From positions 1-27,957 of IMG/VR virus record IMGVR_UViG_3300038967_000018: DNA of 27,957 nucleotides. One strand, given 5' to 3'. The notes beneath the pieces were generated by a model. That model saw nothing but the letters and a program-made list of their open reading frames with translations. It had not been told where the DNA came from and did not search any database. The position numbers and the translations under genes are program-made. Position 1 is the first letter of the stretch, and every line of letters starts with the position of its first letter. Positions 20,380 to 27,957 of this stretch are shown one piece after another. This DNA comes from a virus.

Positions 20380-22998
20380 ATGACGGGGATTCTAACTCAG
20401 AGTAGTAACGGGCTTATCTTCGCTGAGACCTTCGACTCCTACGCGAACGGGTGGGCGTTCGGTCACGCTTACACCGCTACGGCTTCAGCGTCAAGCACAA
20501 CGCCATCCCATGCTGGCGCCGCAGCTTTCCGGATTGCCACAGGAAAACTTTGGCCTGCAAACGCGTACGGGAAACTCACGAAATCCCTGGACCTTCTAAC
20601 AGGCGCGAACCGGGTACTGCGTACGTTCCGCGGGCCGCTTACTACCAGCGCTTGGCCTGCACCCACAATATACGATGATTTCTCCGGGTCGGTGATTGAC
20701 TCCACCCTTTGGAATATTACTGGGACTCCTGGGGAAAGCGACGGAGAAGCACATCTAGCCTACTCCGACGGGATATACTCGATTGCATTAACGCTTGCCA
20801 TGCCGGTGAAAGTCAGCGCAAGGTTCGCGGTGACCGGCACTCCCGCTCTCTGGGACGCGATAGAGTACGGTGATTCTGCGAGTAACACCGGGGTCTACAT
20901 GTTCTTTGAATCCTACGGCCTCCTGATCTATTTCTATAATTGGAACGCTTACGACCTGGTAACTTTCCCCACGCAAGATAGTGCCATGCATCTTTGGGAA
21001 GTTGACTGGGAGGCCACGTACATTGACATCTACAAAGACGGCACACTCTTCTACCATTACACGGGATCGCACGTTGCTTCACAGGTACCTAGCTCATGGC
21101 CCTATGTCTACCGTACGCATTTTCTCAACACGTTCGACGTTGACTATGTGGGGGTCACTGATCACACTCTGAACGCGGCTATAGTTGCAGCCGCGTACAA
21201 GCATAGCCTCATAATCGGCGCCCAAACCTTCTACGACATTGATGAGAACAGCGACCCTGGTACTCTCGATAACGGGTTCCACGATTCAGGGTGGATCCCT
21301 GTAACTGAAACCGGGTCCCATTCTGCTGAACTGAAACTGCGCAATGCCTCAGCCACAGCCTACTCAGTTGGGCCTGGCCGTGAACACTCCTTCGACGACC
21401 TCATCTGCATGCTCGACACGACTTTCACGATAAACGGCTTGCTGGGTGGACAGAAGGTTGAAGTGTACAACGCTGGCGATGGACTCCTTCTAACTGGGAC
21501 CTGCCCGTTGTCCGGGACACCCGTTGTAATCTCTGGAGTAAGTACGTATGTTATGAGTGCGAACGGGTTCTTGAGTTACTTCATAGTGTACGACACGGAC
21601 GGCGTCACCCCTCTCTACACGTCTCCGACGGCGTGGCGTTGGGGTGGCGACGTCTACCTGTGGATCCCTCAACAATCCAACATGAACATCGCGGCGGATG
21701 TTTCGCAGGTCTACCGGGCGGGAAGCGGGCTAAGCCCCGGAACTGCGACGATCACGGCCACCCTTACTGATGCTGGTACTGGGCTTCCAGTTAGCGGAAA
21801 GACCGTCACCTTCACACCTAACTTGGGCACGTGTAGCCCAACCAGCGGAACCACCGACGTGAACGGCCAGGTGACCACAACCTACACTGCGGGTTCCAGT
21901 GCTGGGCTTGGCGGCGTCCTCGCAACCTTCGCTGGCGACTCAGCATACGGCGCTTCAGCAGCGCAGCAACTCCTTGACATTTACTTTGGCCTGAAAACGG
22001 TTGATTCAACCAAAGATTTTCAGGCTTGGATTGAAGGCCAAGAAATCGTAGTGGCAGCCGGCAACTACACGCTGTCCGCGGACTTCATACCCCAAACCTT
22101 CAGCCTCACCACGCCCATCATGAATGCGAGCGTAGGGGGTTGGTGGTTCATTGAAATCTACAGGCGCGGCGTCTTAGAGTTCAGCGGCCGGATCCTTACC
22201 CGTAGCAGAGTGGGCGGCGCGAACCCGCAGTTGACGATCACCGGCCTCGATGAGAAGCTCACGCTTCAACGCCGAATCGCCAACCGAACCTACCTGGACG
22301 AACCAATGAACATCATTAACGACCTACTCGTCCGCTATTCGTGCGGCATCACCGCTGGGTCCATCGCTTCGTACGGCTCGGTGATCACCTTGCCGGCCAC
22401 ATACACAAACCTGTTCGACGCTCTCGCCCAGATCACAACCATCACGGGTTGGAAGTTCCGCCTCAACGCGAACCGGACCCTAGACTTCGCACCAAGCTTC
22501 GGAGTAGTCCAAGCCATCACCATCCAGACGGGTGGCAATGAGGCAACAGCTACGCACAAGGAAGATTGGTCGAATATTGATACGAAAGTGTACGTGGTAG
22601 GCAGCTCAACGGGGGCGCAGCTGGTAAGCACCGCCGCCGACTTGACCGCGCAACTCACCTACGGCCTCATCGAAGAAGCTTTTCTTGAGAAGAACTTGAA
22701 CGCCCAAGGAACCTTGGACCTCGCAGCCCAATCCTTACTCAGCACAAGGAACATCGTGAAAGAAACCGTCACCGTCAACTGGATTGACACGAACCCCACA
22801 GGGACCTACGGCGTATTCGACACCGTCACAATCATCGACGCGGATCTAGACCTCTCCGGCGGATACGTGATTTCAACGTTGACACGGGACCTTACAGACG
22901 CGAACCTAGCTGCGCTGGCCCTGACCAACCGTGTCCTATCCATAGCTGACGCCCTCCAACAAGTACGAAAGAACGTGCAGGACATGGGAGTACTCTAA
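20380..22998 (+). CDS. Baseplate hub fused to adhesin-like domains
   Basis: The 872-aa protein starts two bases after the tape measure. The C-terminal third (about 540-872, 'FQAWIEGQEIVVAAGNYTLS', 'ILTRSRVGGANPQLTITGLD', 'EPMNIINDLL') looks like a gp27/late-control-D type hub that closes the tail tip. In front lie a concanavalin/LamG-like beta-sandwich (about 94-263: 'YDDFSGSVIDSTLWN' with 'DIYKDGTLFYHY') and an invasin-type Ig-like domain (about 447-530: 'SGKTVTFTPNLGTCSPTSG', 'TTDVNGQVTTTYTAGS'). The order suggests a hub that also contacts host glycans. The stop overlaps the next ATG (TAATG). Confidence 0.72.
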   Translation: MTGILTQSSNGLIFAETFDSYANGWAFGHAYTATASASSTTPSHAGAAAFRIATGKLWPANAYGKLTKSLDLLTGANRVLRTFRGPLTTSAWPAPTIYDDFSGSVIDSTLWNITGTPGESDGEAHLAYSDGIYSIALTLAMPVKVSARFAVTGTPALWDAIEYGDSASNTGVYMFFESYGLLIYFYNWNAYDLVTFPTQDSAMHLWEVDWEATYIDIYKDGTLFYHYTGSHVASQVPSSWPYVYRTHFLNTFDVDYVGVTDHTLNAAIVAAAYKHSLIIGAQTFYDIDENSDPGTLDNGFHDSGWIPVTETGSHSAELKLRNASATAYSVGPGREHSFDDLICMLDTTFTINGLLGGQKVEVYNAGDGLLLTGTCPLSGTPVVISGVSTYVMSANGFLSYFIVYDTDGVTPLYTSPTAWRWGGDVYLWIPQQSNMNIAADVSQVYRAGSGLSPGTATITATLTDAGTGLPVSGKTVTFTPNLGTCSPTSGTTDVNGQVTTTYTAGSSAGLGGVLATFAGDSAYGASAAQQLLDIYFGLKTVDSTKDFQAWIEGQEIVVAAGNYTLSADFIPQTFSLTTPIMNASVGGWWFIEIYRRGVLEFSGRILTRSRVGGANPQLTITGLDEKLTLQRRIANRTYLDEPMNIINDLLVRYSCGITAGSIASYGSVITLPATYTNLFDALAQITTITGWKFRLNANRTLDFAPSFGVVQAITIQTGGNEATATHKEDWSNIDTKVYVVGSSTGAQLVSTAADLTAQLTYGLIEEAFLEKNLNAQGTLDLAAQSLLSTRNIVKETVTVNWIDTNPTGTYGVFDTVTIIDADLDLSGGYVISTLTRDLTDANLAALALTNRVLSIADALQQVRKNVQDMGVL

Positions 22999-23306
22999 TG
23001 CAAGTCCAAGGCCTGACCCTTCCGCAGGTACAACTCGTTCGCCGGATTGCCAACCTCATGCTAGGCTTGCAACCCACCCCAGGCCGAAGCATGCAGTACA
23101 CACGGCAGCTGGCCACGAACGGCGACACCTGGGAAATAGACGGCCTCACCGACCGCGCAACCCTGGAACAACTCTTCGCAATCCCAGACAATGGTACCAT
23201 CTGGGTTACGGACACTGACCGCGGAAATTTCCACGCAACCATCGAAGTGGAGGCCAGCTGGGTTGCAGACGACGCCACAGAACTCGAGAAAGACTCCGAT
23301 ACCTAG
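22998..23306 (+). CDS. Small baseplate-region protein, 102 aa
   Basis: The ATG overlaps the hub stop. The sequence has an N-terminal amphipathic helix ('QVQLVRRIANLMLGLQ') and a beta part ('DTWEIDGLTDRATLEQLFAI', 'GTIWVTDTD', 'ATIEVEASW'). I do not recognise a family; position makes it a likely tail-tip component. It ends 46 bases before the next start. Confidence 0.55.
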   Translation: MQVQGLTLPQVQLVRRIANLMLGLQPTPGRSMQYTRQLATNGDTWEIDGLTDRATLEQLFAIPDNGTIWVTDTDRGNFHATIEVEASWVADDATELEKDSDT

Positions 23307-23352
23307 TCACGCCGAAAGGCGAGACAAAACACTTCTGCGAGGTGATTCTGAA

Positions 23353-23949
23353 ATGAGATTAAACCAAGCAGCTGGAATAGACCTACGAAGACAAGGCGCT
23401 AATCCAGACCTGGTACTGCACGAACACGCTAACTGGCATCCAGTCTGGACCATAGATCGCTTCCAAGATGAGGATGGTGAAGTCGGCAAACTTTCGAAAC
23501 GCGGCATGTCCATTCAGCGCTTGAATCATCTGTTCGCAGAACAGTACCTTGGCCGCTCAAGATACAAAGGCAACCTGCTTCTGAACGGAGGCATCAACGT
23601 GGCCTGGGGCCTGATCTGCGCAGCGGGCGGAACAGCCTTCAGCAACGCGAACGCGTACATCGGCGTCGGCGACTCGGCGACCGCTGCGGTGGCAACGCAG
23701 ACCGGCATACAGGCAGCCACGAACAGGCTAAACGTGGGCATGGACGCAACGTATCCACTCGCGGCAGCCGCCCAAGCAGAAGTTTGGCGTTCAACCTTCA
23801 CTAGCTCACTCGCAAACTTCGCCTGGAACGAAATCGTAGTCTCCAACGCTAACGACTTCGTACACGGCCTGAACAGACTTGTTCAGACCATGGGTACAAA
23901 GGCGAGTGGGGCTACGTGGGTAGCGAGCCTCACGATAACGTTGTCGTAG
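23353..23949 (+). CDS. Virion structural protein, tail-tip region, 198 aa
   Basis: ATG 23353 has an excellent GAGGTGAT ribosome site nine bases upstream; the longer frame from 23191 overlaps the previous gene and is rejected. The sequence has a polar N-terminal part with 'HEHANWHPVWTIDRFQDEDG' and a Gly/Ala-rich C-terminal domain ('NAYIGVGDSATAAVATQTG', 'EVWRSTFTSSLANFAWNEIV') of the kind seen in phage structural proteins near baseplates. The exact role is unknown. A T-rich hairpin follows. Confidence 0.55.
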   Translation: MRLNQAAGIDLRRQGANPDLVLHEHANWHPVWTIDRFQDEDGEVGKLSKRGMSIQRLNHLFAEQYLGRSRYKGNLLLNGGINVAWGLICAAGGTAFSNANAYIGVGDSATAAVATQTGIQAATNRLNVGMDATYPLAAAAQAEVWRSTFTSSLANFAWNEIVVSNANDFVHGLNRLVQTMGTKASGATWVASLTITLS

Positions 23950-23958
23950 GATCTTCTT

Positions 23959-23983
23959 CGCTGAGTTTTCTTTCCTCTCAGCG
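23959..23983 (+). terminator. Hairpin with T-rich loop
   Basis: CGCTGAG (23959-23965) pairs with CTCAGCG (23977-23983) around an 11-base pyrimidine loop, in the 70-base gap before the fibre gene. It may attenuate or end the upstream transcript. Confidence 0.45.
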
Positions 23984-24019
23984 CCCGACCGACCGTTAGG
24001 AAATAGAGGGGATTTCATT

Positions 24020-25369
24020 TTGACCGTTGATACAATAGGCGACGCTTCAGGCCAGAACGCTGACTTCATCAGTAACTTGTGGGTTTCTCCGATAATAGCT
24101 TCGGCTAGTGGAGTACTTCAAACCATCGGCGTCAACATGCAAACCGCCGGCGGAAATATTCGTTTGAAATTGTACGCGGACAGCGGCGGGGTACCAGGTA
24201 CACTTCTATGTGAAACAAACAGCACTGCCTGCGCAGTTGGTTGGAATGACATTGCCCCCACCACGCTTCCATCAATCGTTGCAACCACAAAATACTGGCT
24301 GGGTGTGGAGACTGACAACGTCAATCCTGCCTATTACTACGCGGGCACATCGGGCGATTACTACATCGCTCACACTTATGGGGCTGGGCCCAGCCCGTAC
24401 GGCTCCGGCACCAGCATAGCCGTCACACTGAACATGCGTATGACTTACACCGCCAACGTCGCCAAAACCGCTTCAGATACAGGGCACGGCGCCGACGTGC
24501 TTCAACAAGGCATACCAGGGAAGGATGTAGGTTCAGGTGGAGAGGGGCTGGCAAATTCGGTGACCTTCGGCATTTCGGATTCTGGCACTGGCTCAGACCA
24601 CCCACGCCAAGAAATGGATTACCTTGACAACGCCATCGGCGGCGAATCCCCAATTTGGCCAACGTTGCGAATATCAGACGCCGGCGTGGGCAGCGACGCA
24701 GAAACGTCTTCAGTGACCTTCTCGGTTGGGGATTCCGGTTCAGGTGCAGACAACCCAGTCGAATGGATGTACTACAACGATGTGAGCAGCCGCGTCCACG
24801 TTGGGGTTGCAGTCAACATATTCGACGTTGGATTCGGCGTCGAGCTTATCACCATCCAGGTCACATTCGCTGTCTCAGATTCGGGGGCAGGCAGTGAAGT
24901 TGCGACGTTCAAGGTCACATTCACTGCAGCCGATTCGGGGTTCGGTTCAGAAGCTTTCAGAACAGGCATTCTAACGAGTGACTCCGGGATTGGGAGTGAA
25001 GTCCCAACTTTCCAAGTCTCTTTCGGTGTCGGCGACGCCGGTTCCGGCGTTGAAGCTCCAACTGAAGGACCATGCTGGTACGATTTCGGCGTCGGTTCAG
25101 AGACTCGGACGTTACTGGCAAGCTTCACGGTCAACGATGTTGCGTTAGGGTTAGAGTTGTTCGGTAAAGCCTTCACTACCTTTGATTCAGGTGTTGGCAG
25201 TGAGGCGTACGCTCGAGTCTTCTACGTTGACGTTGCCGATGGTGTGAGTGGTTCGGACAGGTTTGCAATTCGAGTTCTCCGATCGGGGCGGTTCCAGTAC
25301 ATCGTCCGGTTGAGTGTGACCGAGAACGTGTTCGACACTTCAGCGTTCGACCCGTACGCTTACGAATAG
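24020..25369 (+). CDS. Repeat-rich tail fibre or adhesin
   Basis: The N-terminal 150 residues of this 449-aa protein form a beta domain ('GGNIRLKLYADSGGVPGTLL', 'TTKYWLGVETDNVNPAYYY') like extracellular anchor-type sandwiches. Residues about 185-415 hold 12 copies of a short unit with core D-S/A-G-x-G-S-E/D spaced mostly 16-19 residues. A short C-terminal domain ends 'FDPYAYE'. Acidic Gly-rich repeats of this kind occur in phage tail fibres and could bind calcium, though no RTX nonamer is present. The start is TTG 24020, preceded by GAGGGGATT. Likely receptor binding. Confidence 0.65.
   Translation: MTVDTIGDASGQNADFISNLWVSPIIASASGVLQTIGVNMQTAGGNIRLKLYADSGGVPGTLLCETNSTACAVGWNDIAPTTLPSIVATTKYWLGVETDNVNPAYYYAGTSGDYYIAHTYGAGPSPYGSGTSIAVTLNMRMTYTANVAKTASDTGHGADVLQQGIPGKDVGSGGEGLANSVTFGISDSGTGSDHPRQEMDYLDNAIGGESPIWPTLRISDAGVGSDAETSSVTFSVGDSGSGADNPVEWMYYNDVSSRVHVGVAVNIFDVGFGVELITIQVTFAVSDSGAGSEVATFKVTFTAADSGFGSEAFRTGILTSDSGIGSEVPTFQVSFGVGDAGSGVEAPTEGPCWYDFGVGSETRTLLASFTVNDVALGLELFGKAFTTFDSGVGSEAYARVFYVDVADGVSGSDRFAIRVLRSGRFQYIVRLSVTENVFDTSAFDPYAYE
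24575..25260 (+). repeat. Twelve DSGxGSE units in the fibre gene
   Basis: Unit starts are near 24575, 24669, 24726, 24820, 24873, 24930, 24978, 25031, 25079, 25133, 25180 and 25235; most steps are 47-57 bases and two are double (94). The units have diverged in DNA but keep Gly spacing, so copy number could change by recombination. Confidence 0.75.
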
Positions 25370-25379
25370 GTGAATAACC

Positions 25380-26129
25380 ATGGTCCTCTTTGGTTCCACA
25401 ACTCTACCGCACGTTCTAGCAGTGCAGCGGCAGCAGCCGCGCATCAAGCAGGAAGTCCCGTTACCAGGTAGAAGTTTCGCTTACCGACGGGACCGCGGAG
25501 GCCTCGGCGCCCAGTTCACTCTCAAAGGCGCAATTCGCCCCACGAGCCAGGCAACCAGGGACCTGATCGCAGGCCTCGCGGATGGGACGGCTAGGATCCT
25601 TGACCTGCAGGAGGCCACGTTGACGCTCCTGGGGAGCTGCTTCCGCTACCAGTCAGGGCCCACGTGGACGGATTACACGGTTGAATCCCAAAGCACCCTG
25701 GGAACGCCGTTCACTCTCCTGGGCGCCACAACTGACTACGGGTACTTTGGCCACCGCGAGAAATGCAATCAACTATCCTTCGTGTTGGCGGCGCTTGGAA
25801 CCTACGGGGCTCTCCTCTGGGAGTATAGCCAGGGCGCCGGCGCTTGGGCAACTCTCGCGGTGACCGATGGCACGAGTGGCCTACACCAGAATGGCGCCGT
25901 CACCTTCACGCCGCCCACCGATTGGAAGCAGGACACGGTCAACGGGATTGCGAACAAGTTTTGGGTCCGCGTCTCGGCGACCAGCGTCACAACGCCGGCC
26001 ACCATCTACAATATTCAACTGAACAATGTCTTCCTCTGCGTCATGCAGAACCCCAGCTTCGACGAAACCGCCGACGACTACAACGAGATTCCCTACACTC
26101 TAACCTTCCTACAATCGGAGATGCCTTAG
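25380..26129 (+). CDS. Baseplate/tail-tip structural protein, 249 aa
   Basis: The first part has short strands ('LKGAIRPTSQATRDLIAGLA'). Residues about 100-220 form a domain with 'GYFGHREKCNQLSFVL', 'WEYSQGAGAWATLAVTDGTS', 'VTFTPPTDWKQDTV' and 'KFWVRVSATSV', a recurrent beta domain of phage baseplate and tail proteins. AGGTGA is eight bases before ATG 25380. The end is two bases before the next TTG. Exact partner unknown. Confidence 0.6.
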   Translation: MVLFGSTTLPHVLAVQRQQPRIKQEVPLPGRSFAYRRDRGGLGAQFTLKGAIRPTSQATRDLIAGLADGTARILDLQEATLTLLGSCFRYQSGPTWTDYTVESQSTLGTPFTLLGATTDYGYFGHREKCNQLSFVLAALGTYGALLWEYSQGAGAWATLAVTDGTSGLHQNGAVTFTPPTDWKQDTVNGIANKFWVRVSATSVTTPATIYNIQLNNVFLCVMQNPSFDETADDYNEIPYTLTFLQSEMP

Positions 26130-26130
26130 A

Positions 26131-26349
26131 TTGGGGATCACGCAGAAACCTAGCGGGACCATCACCCGGGACGACTACAACAACCTCGTCACCTACCTTG
26201 GCGGGCCTTCAAGCAATAACTCCCTCTTCGACGACGATCTGCGCATGAACACCGCCAGCAAAGGCTTGGTCGTCGTGACGCCGGACGGGACGAAGAAGTT
26301 CCGGATTCGTGTGGACAATGTCGGGAACTTGGTTGTTGAGCAGTTGTAG
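26131..26349 (+). CDS. Short fibre-tip-like protein, 72 aa
   Basis: TTG 26131 follows the preceding stop at once. The N-terminal half has 'ITRDDYNNLVTYLGGPSSNN' and the end has the strand pair 'FRIRVDNVGNLVVEQL', the style of trimeric fibre heads or attachment modules. It is probably the last gene of the tail operon; a 185-base gap with a new promoter follows. Confidence 0.55.
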   Translation: MGITQKPSGTITRDDYNNLVTYLGGPSSNNSLFDDDLRMNTASKGLVVVTPDGTKKFRIRVDNVGNLVVEQL

Positions 26350-26495
26350 CGGACCGCCATTCTCATCTACCGAGAACGATTAGATGGAGCCTATCCGCGT
26401 GCCCCCTGTTGTGATCGCCTACAAAATCAGAAAGTCGATGCGGGTGAGCTAGGTCAACCAAACGAACACCCAACAGAACCGGCAGGCGGGGCCCC

Positions 26496-26515
26496 TAAAT
26501 ATTCGCAGTTGCGAA
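26496..26515 (+). promoter_or_regulatory. TATA box with overlapping palindrome
   Basis: TAAATATT at 26496-26503 is the clearest TATA box in the window. The palindrome TTCGCA-GT-TGCGAA (26502-26515) lies directly on its 3' edge, where a repressor would block initiation. Transcription should start near 26525, before the GAGGGTG ribosome site. The rest of 26350-26495 holds only a 22-codon frame at 26384-26452 of doubtful value. Confidence 0.5.
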
Positions 26516-26534
26516 CATTACGTGAGGGTGCCCG

Positions 26535-27957
26535 TTGACGAAATCACTACGCAGTAAATGCATGAGATTCTCCGCCAGGAGACTCGTCTCATTTCTCCTT
26601 ATAGTATCCATCATGGCCATATTGACTAGCAACATTCCATGGCCACATACGCAAGCCGCTATCCCCTCGACATTGAACATAAACGAATGGCAGGTCCCGA
26701 CCGGAAACGCCGGACCTGCAGGAATTAATGTCGATAGTACCGGAAGAGTCTGGTTTGCCGAAAACCAAACCGGCAAACTCGGCATGCTCGACCCAGCCGC
26801 CAACAAGATCTACGAGTGGAACATTCCCGGGCAGCTCTCAGGGAGCTCTGTCAATTCTCGCAATATCTTCACTTCACCAACACTCACGGACGGGAGTGCG
26901 AATTTTCGAGCCTATTTCGCAGAATACACTAAGGACAAGATAGCGTACCTTGACACGACGGCGCCGACCCCGACCGTAACGACAACTGTAACGAGTACGA
27001 CGACGATTATTACAAGCACAACAACTACGAACACCGCAAACTACCTCACAGAATGGCAACTCCCAACGGGCAGCAAACCTGTGAGTATCTTCATCGACGA
27101 TCAGCAGCCAGCCAACATTTGGTTCACAGAATCCGGGAGAGATGCCATTGGCGAACTGGTTGGAGGAAGCACAACAAACGCGCAATTCATCGAATGGGAA
27201 CTTCCTGGAGGGAGTCCAGGTGGTACCTGTGGTGCCCTCTGTGTTTGGGGACTCTACGTCCAGCCAGCTGGATCCGATCACTATGTTTGGTTCACGGAAC
27301 GCACAGGAGGAAATGCCAAAGCTGGTTTAGTTGGCAGGTTGCAGTTGAGTAATAATCTGCTGACTACGTGGGATCTCAACACTCTCAATAATGGTGTGTA
27401 TCAGCCGCGTGATATCGCTCTTGACTCTGCTGGAAACGCATACTTTTCCAACTATCTGGGGAACAGAATCTCAGTACTCGGCAACAGTGGCACGTACAAA
27501 GAATATGGGATCGCAACAGCGGCGGCTGAACCTGAAGCCGTGGCCACGGATCCAACACGAAATCTTCTATGGTTCCTTGAATATACGGGGAACAACATCG
27601 CATACCTCAACAGCTCGGCCCCTGGAAATACTCTCACTCTGTCAGCTAGCCAATGCGTAATACCATCCACCGTCACCGTGACTACTGCAGTTACTACTTC
27701 CAGGATAATTTACACTACTACCACTAATCTCAATCCCAACGTGACCCCCTGTAGCGGAGGCGCCTATGAGACTGGGGCCGTCTCAATGACCACAGCTCCG
27801 ACATCTCTGGCTGCACCGAATGTAGTGAATATTAATCCGTCGACTCACCCACTCGGTAGCGCTCAAGCGCTAGCCAACGGAATCTCTGAATACGGTCTGC
27901 CAAGCGCCAACTCGCGACCATACGGCGTGACCTTAGATTCAAATGGCGACTTATGGC
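26535..27957 (+). CDS. Secreted Vgb/NHL-type beta-propeller (3' end outside window)
   Basis: TTG 26535 follows GAGGGTG; ATG 26562 is an in-frame alternative. A signal peptide (about residues 15-41) leads into propeller repeats with the streptogramin-lyase-like (Vgb) signature: 'INEWQVPTGNAGPAGI', 'GRVWFAENQTGKLGML', 'EWELPGGSPGG', 'NLLWFLEYTGNNIAYL'. Two Thr-rich linkers (around 155-175 and 375-400) separate groups of blades. Vgb itself opens the streptogramin ring, but most archaeal relatives are extracellular proteins of unknown function, so lyase activity should not be assumed. At least 474 codons are present and no stop is reached. It may be virus cargo or a host gene past the virus end. 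Confidence 0.75.
   Translation, partial: MTKSLRSKCMRFSARRLVSFLLIVSIMAILTSNIPWPHTQAAIPSTLNINEWQVPTGNAGPAGINVDSTGRVWFAENQTGKLGMLDPAANKIYEWNIPGQLSGSSVNSRNIFTSPTLTDGSANFRAYFAEYTKDKIAYLDTTAPTPTVTTTVTSTTTIITSTTTTNTANYLTEWQLPTGSKPVSIFIDDQQPANIWFTESGRDAIGELVGGSTTNAQFIEWELPGGSPGGTCGALCVWGLYVQPAGSDHYVWFTERTGGNAKAGLVGRLQLSNNLLTTWDLNTLNNGVYQPRDIALDSAGNAYFSNYLGNRISVLGNSGTYKEYGIATAAAEPEAVATDPTRNLLWFLEYTGNNIAYLNSSAPGNTLTLSASQCVIPSTVTVTTAVTTSRIIYTTTTNLNPNVTPCSGGAYETGAVSMTTAPTSLAAPNVVNINPSTHPLGSAQALANGISEYGLPSANSRPYGVTLDSNGDLW

Noticed and set aside
23191-23352. Longer start for the 198-aa structural protein
   Set aside because: It would overlap the preceding gene by over 100 bases, while ATG 23353 has a near-perfect GAGGTGAT site.
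1-27957. CRISPR array, integrase, transposase or long terminal repeats
   Set aside because: No regularly spaced identical repeats, no tyrosine or serine recombinase or transposase motifs, and no long identical direct repeats were seen, so integration status cannot be decided.

Overview
The window is the late (virion) gene block of a tailed archaeal virus or provirus of the siphovirus type (class Caudoviricetes, HK97-fold capsid). The tailed-virus assignment rests on a collinear set of recognisable products: terminase, portal, prohead protease/scaffold, decoration protein, major capsid protein, neck proteins, tail tube, frameshifted tail assembly chaperone, tape measure, baseplate hub and fibres. 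The archaeal assignment is inferred from ribosome binding sites of the GGTGAT/GAGGTG type, frequent TTG and GTG starts with TTGA, ATGA and GTGA stop-start overlaps, TATA-like boxes, and exported proteins with Thr/Ser-rich stalks and a C-terminal membrane helix followed by Lys/Arg. The phylum cannot be fixed; Nitrososphaeria, Bathyarchaeia or Thermoplasmatota are all possible. No integrase, replication gene, rRNA, intact tRNA or CRISPR array was seen.

Layout. 1-1681: small hypothetical, secreted and membrane proteins. 1659-3556: candidate small terminase and a large terminase split into ATPase and nuclease frames. 3559-5646: GtrA-like membrane protein, a 33-aa gene, the portal and a 56-aa gene, all tightly coupled. 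5646-9335: an accessory island. Two long genes here run on the minus strand, against all the virion genes: an exported transglutaminase and an exported DNRLRE-type surface protein. Several genes of 32-48 codons lie around them. 9372-9476: two tandem hairpins of one shared design in front of the head genes. 9499-12578: protease/scaffold, decoration protein, major capsid protein. 12710-16889: neck, tail completion, tube and chaperone genes, with a membrane protein and zinc-finger-like proteins mixed in. 16890-17048: a minus-strand ribbon-helix-helix regulator. 17120-26349: tape measure, hub/adhesin, repeat-rich fibre and baseplate proteins. 26535 to the end: an incomplete secreted Vgb-type beta-propeller under its own promoter.

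How the parts work together. The plus-strand genes would package DNA (terminase, portal), build and mature the head, join head to tail, set tail length and recognise the host surface. The minus-strand genes look like cargo with their own expression, probably changing the host surface or regulating the virus.

The most unusual signal is how two of these reverse-strand genes sit in the genome. Each lies between two diverged copies of a segment of the plus-strand viral gene it interrupts: a zinc-ribbon gene around the transglutaminase, and the tail-chaperone T part around the ribbon-helix-helix gene. Other notable signals are the covarying tandem hairpins with an ACACGG loop, the frame break in the terminase, a canonical C CCA AAA slippery site, and a probable nested scaffold start.
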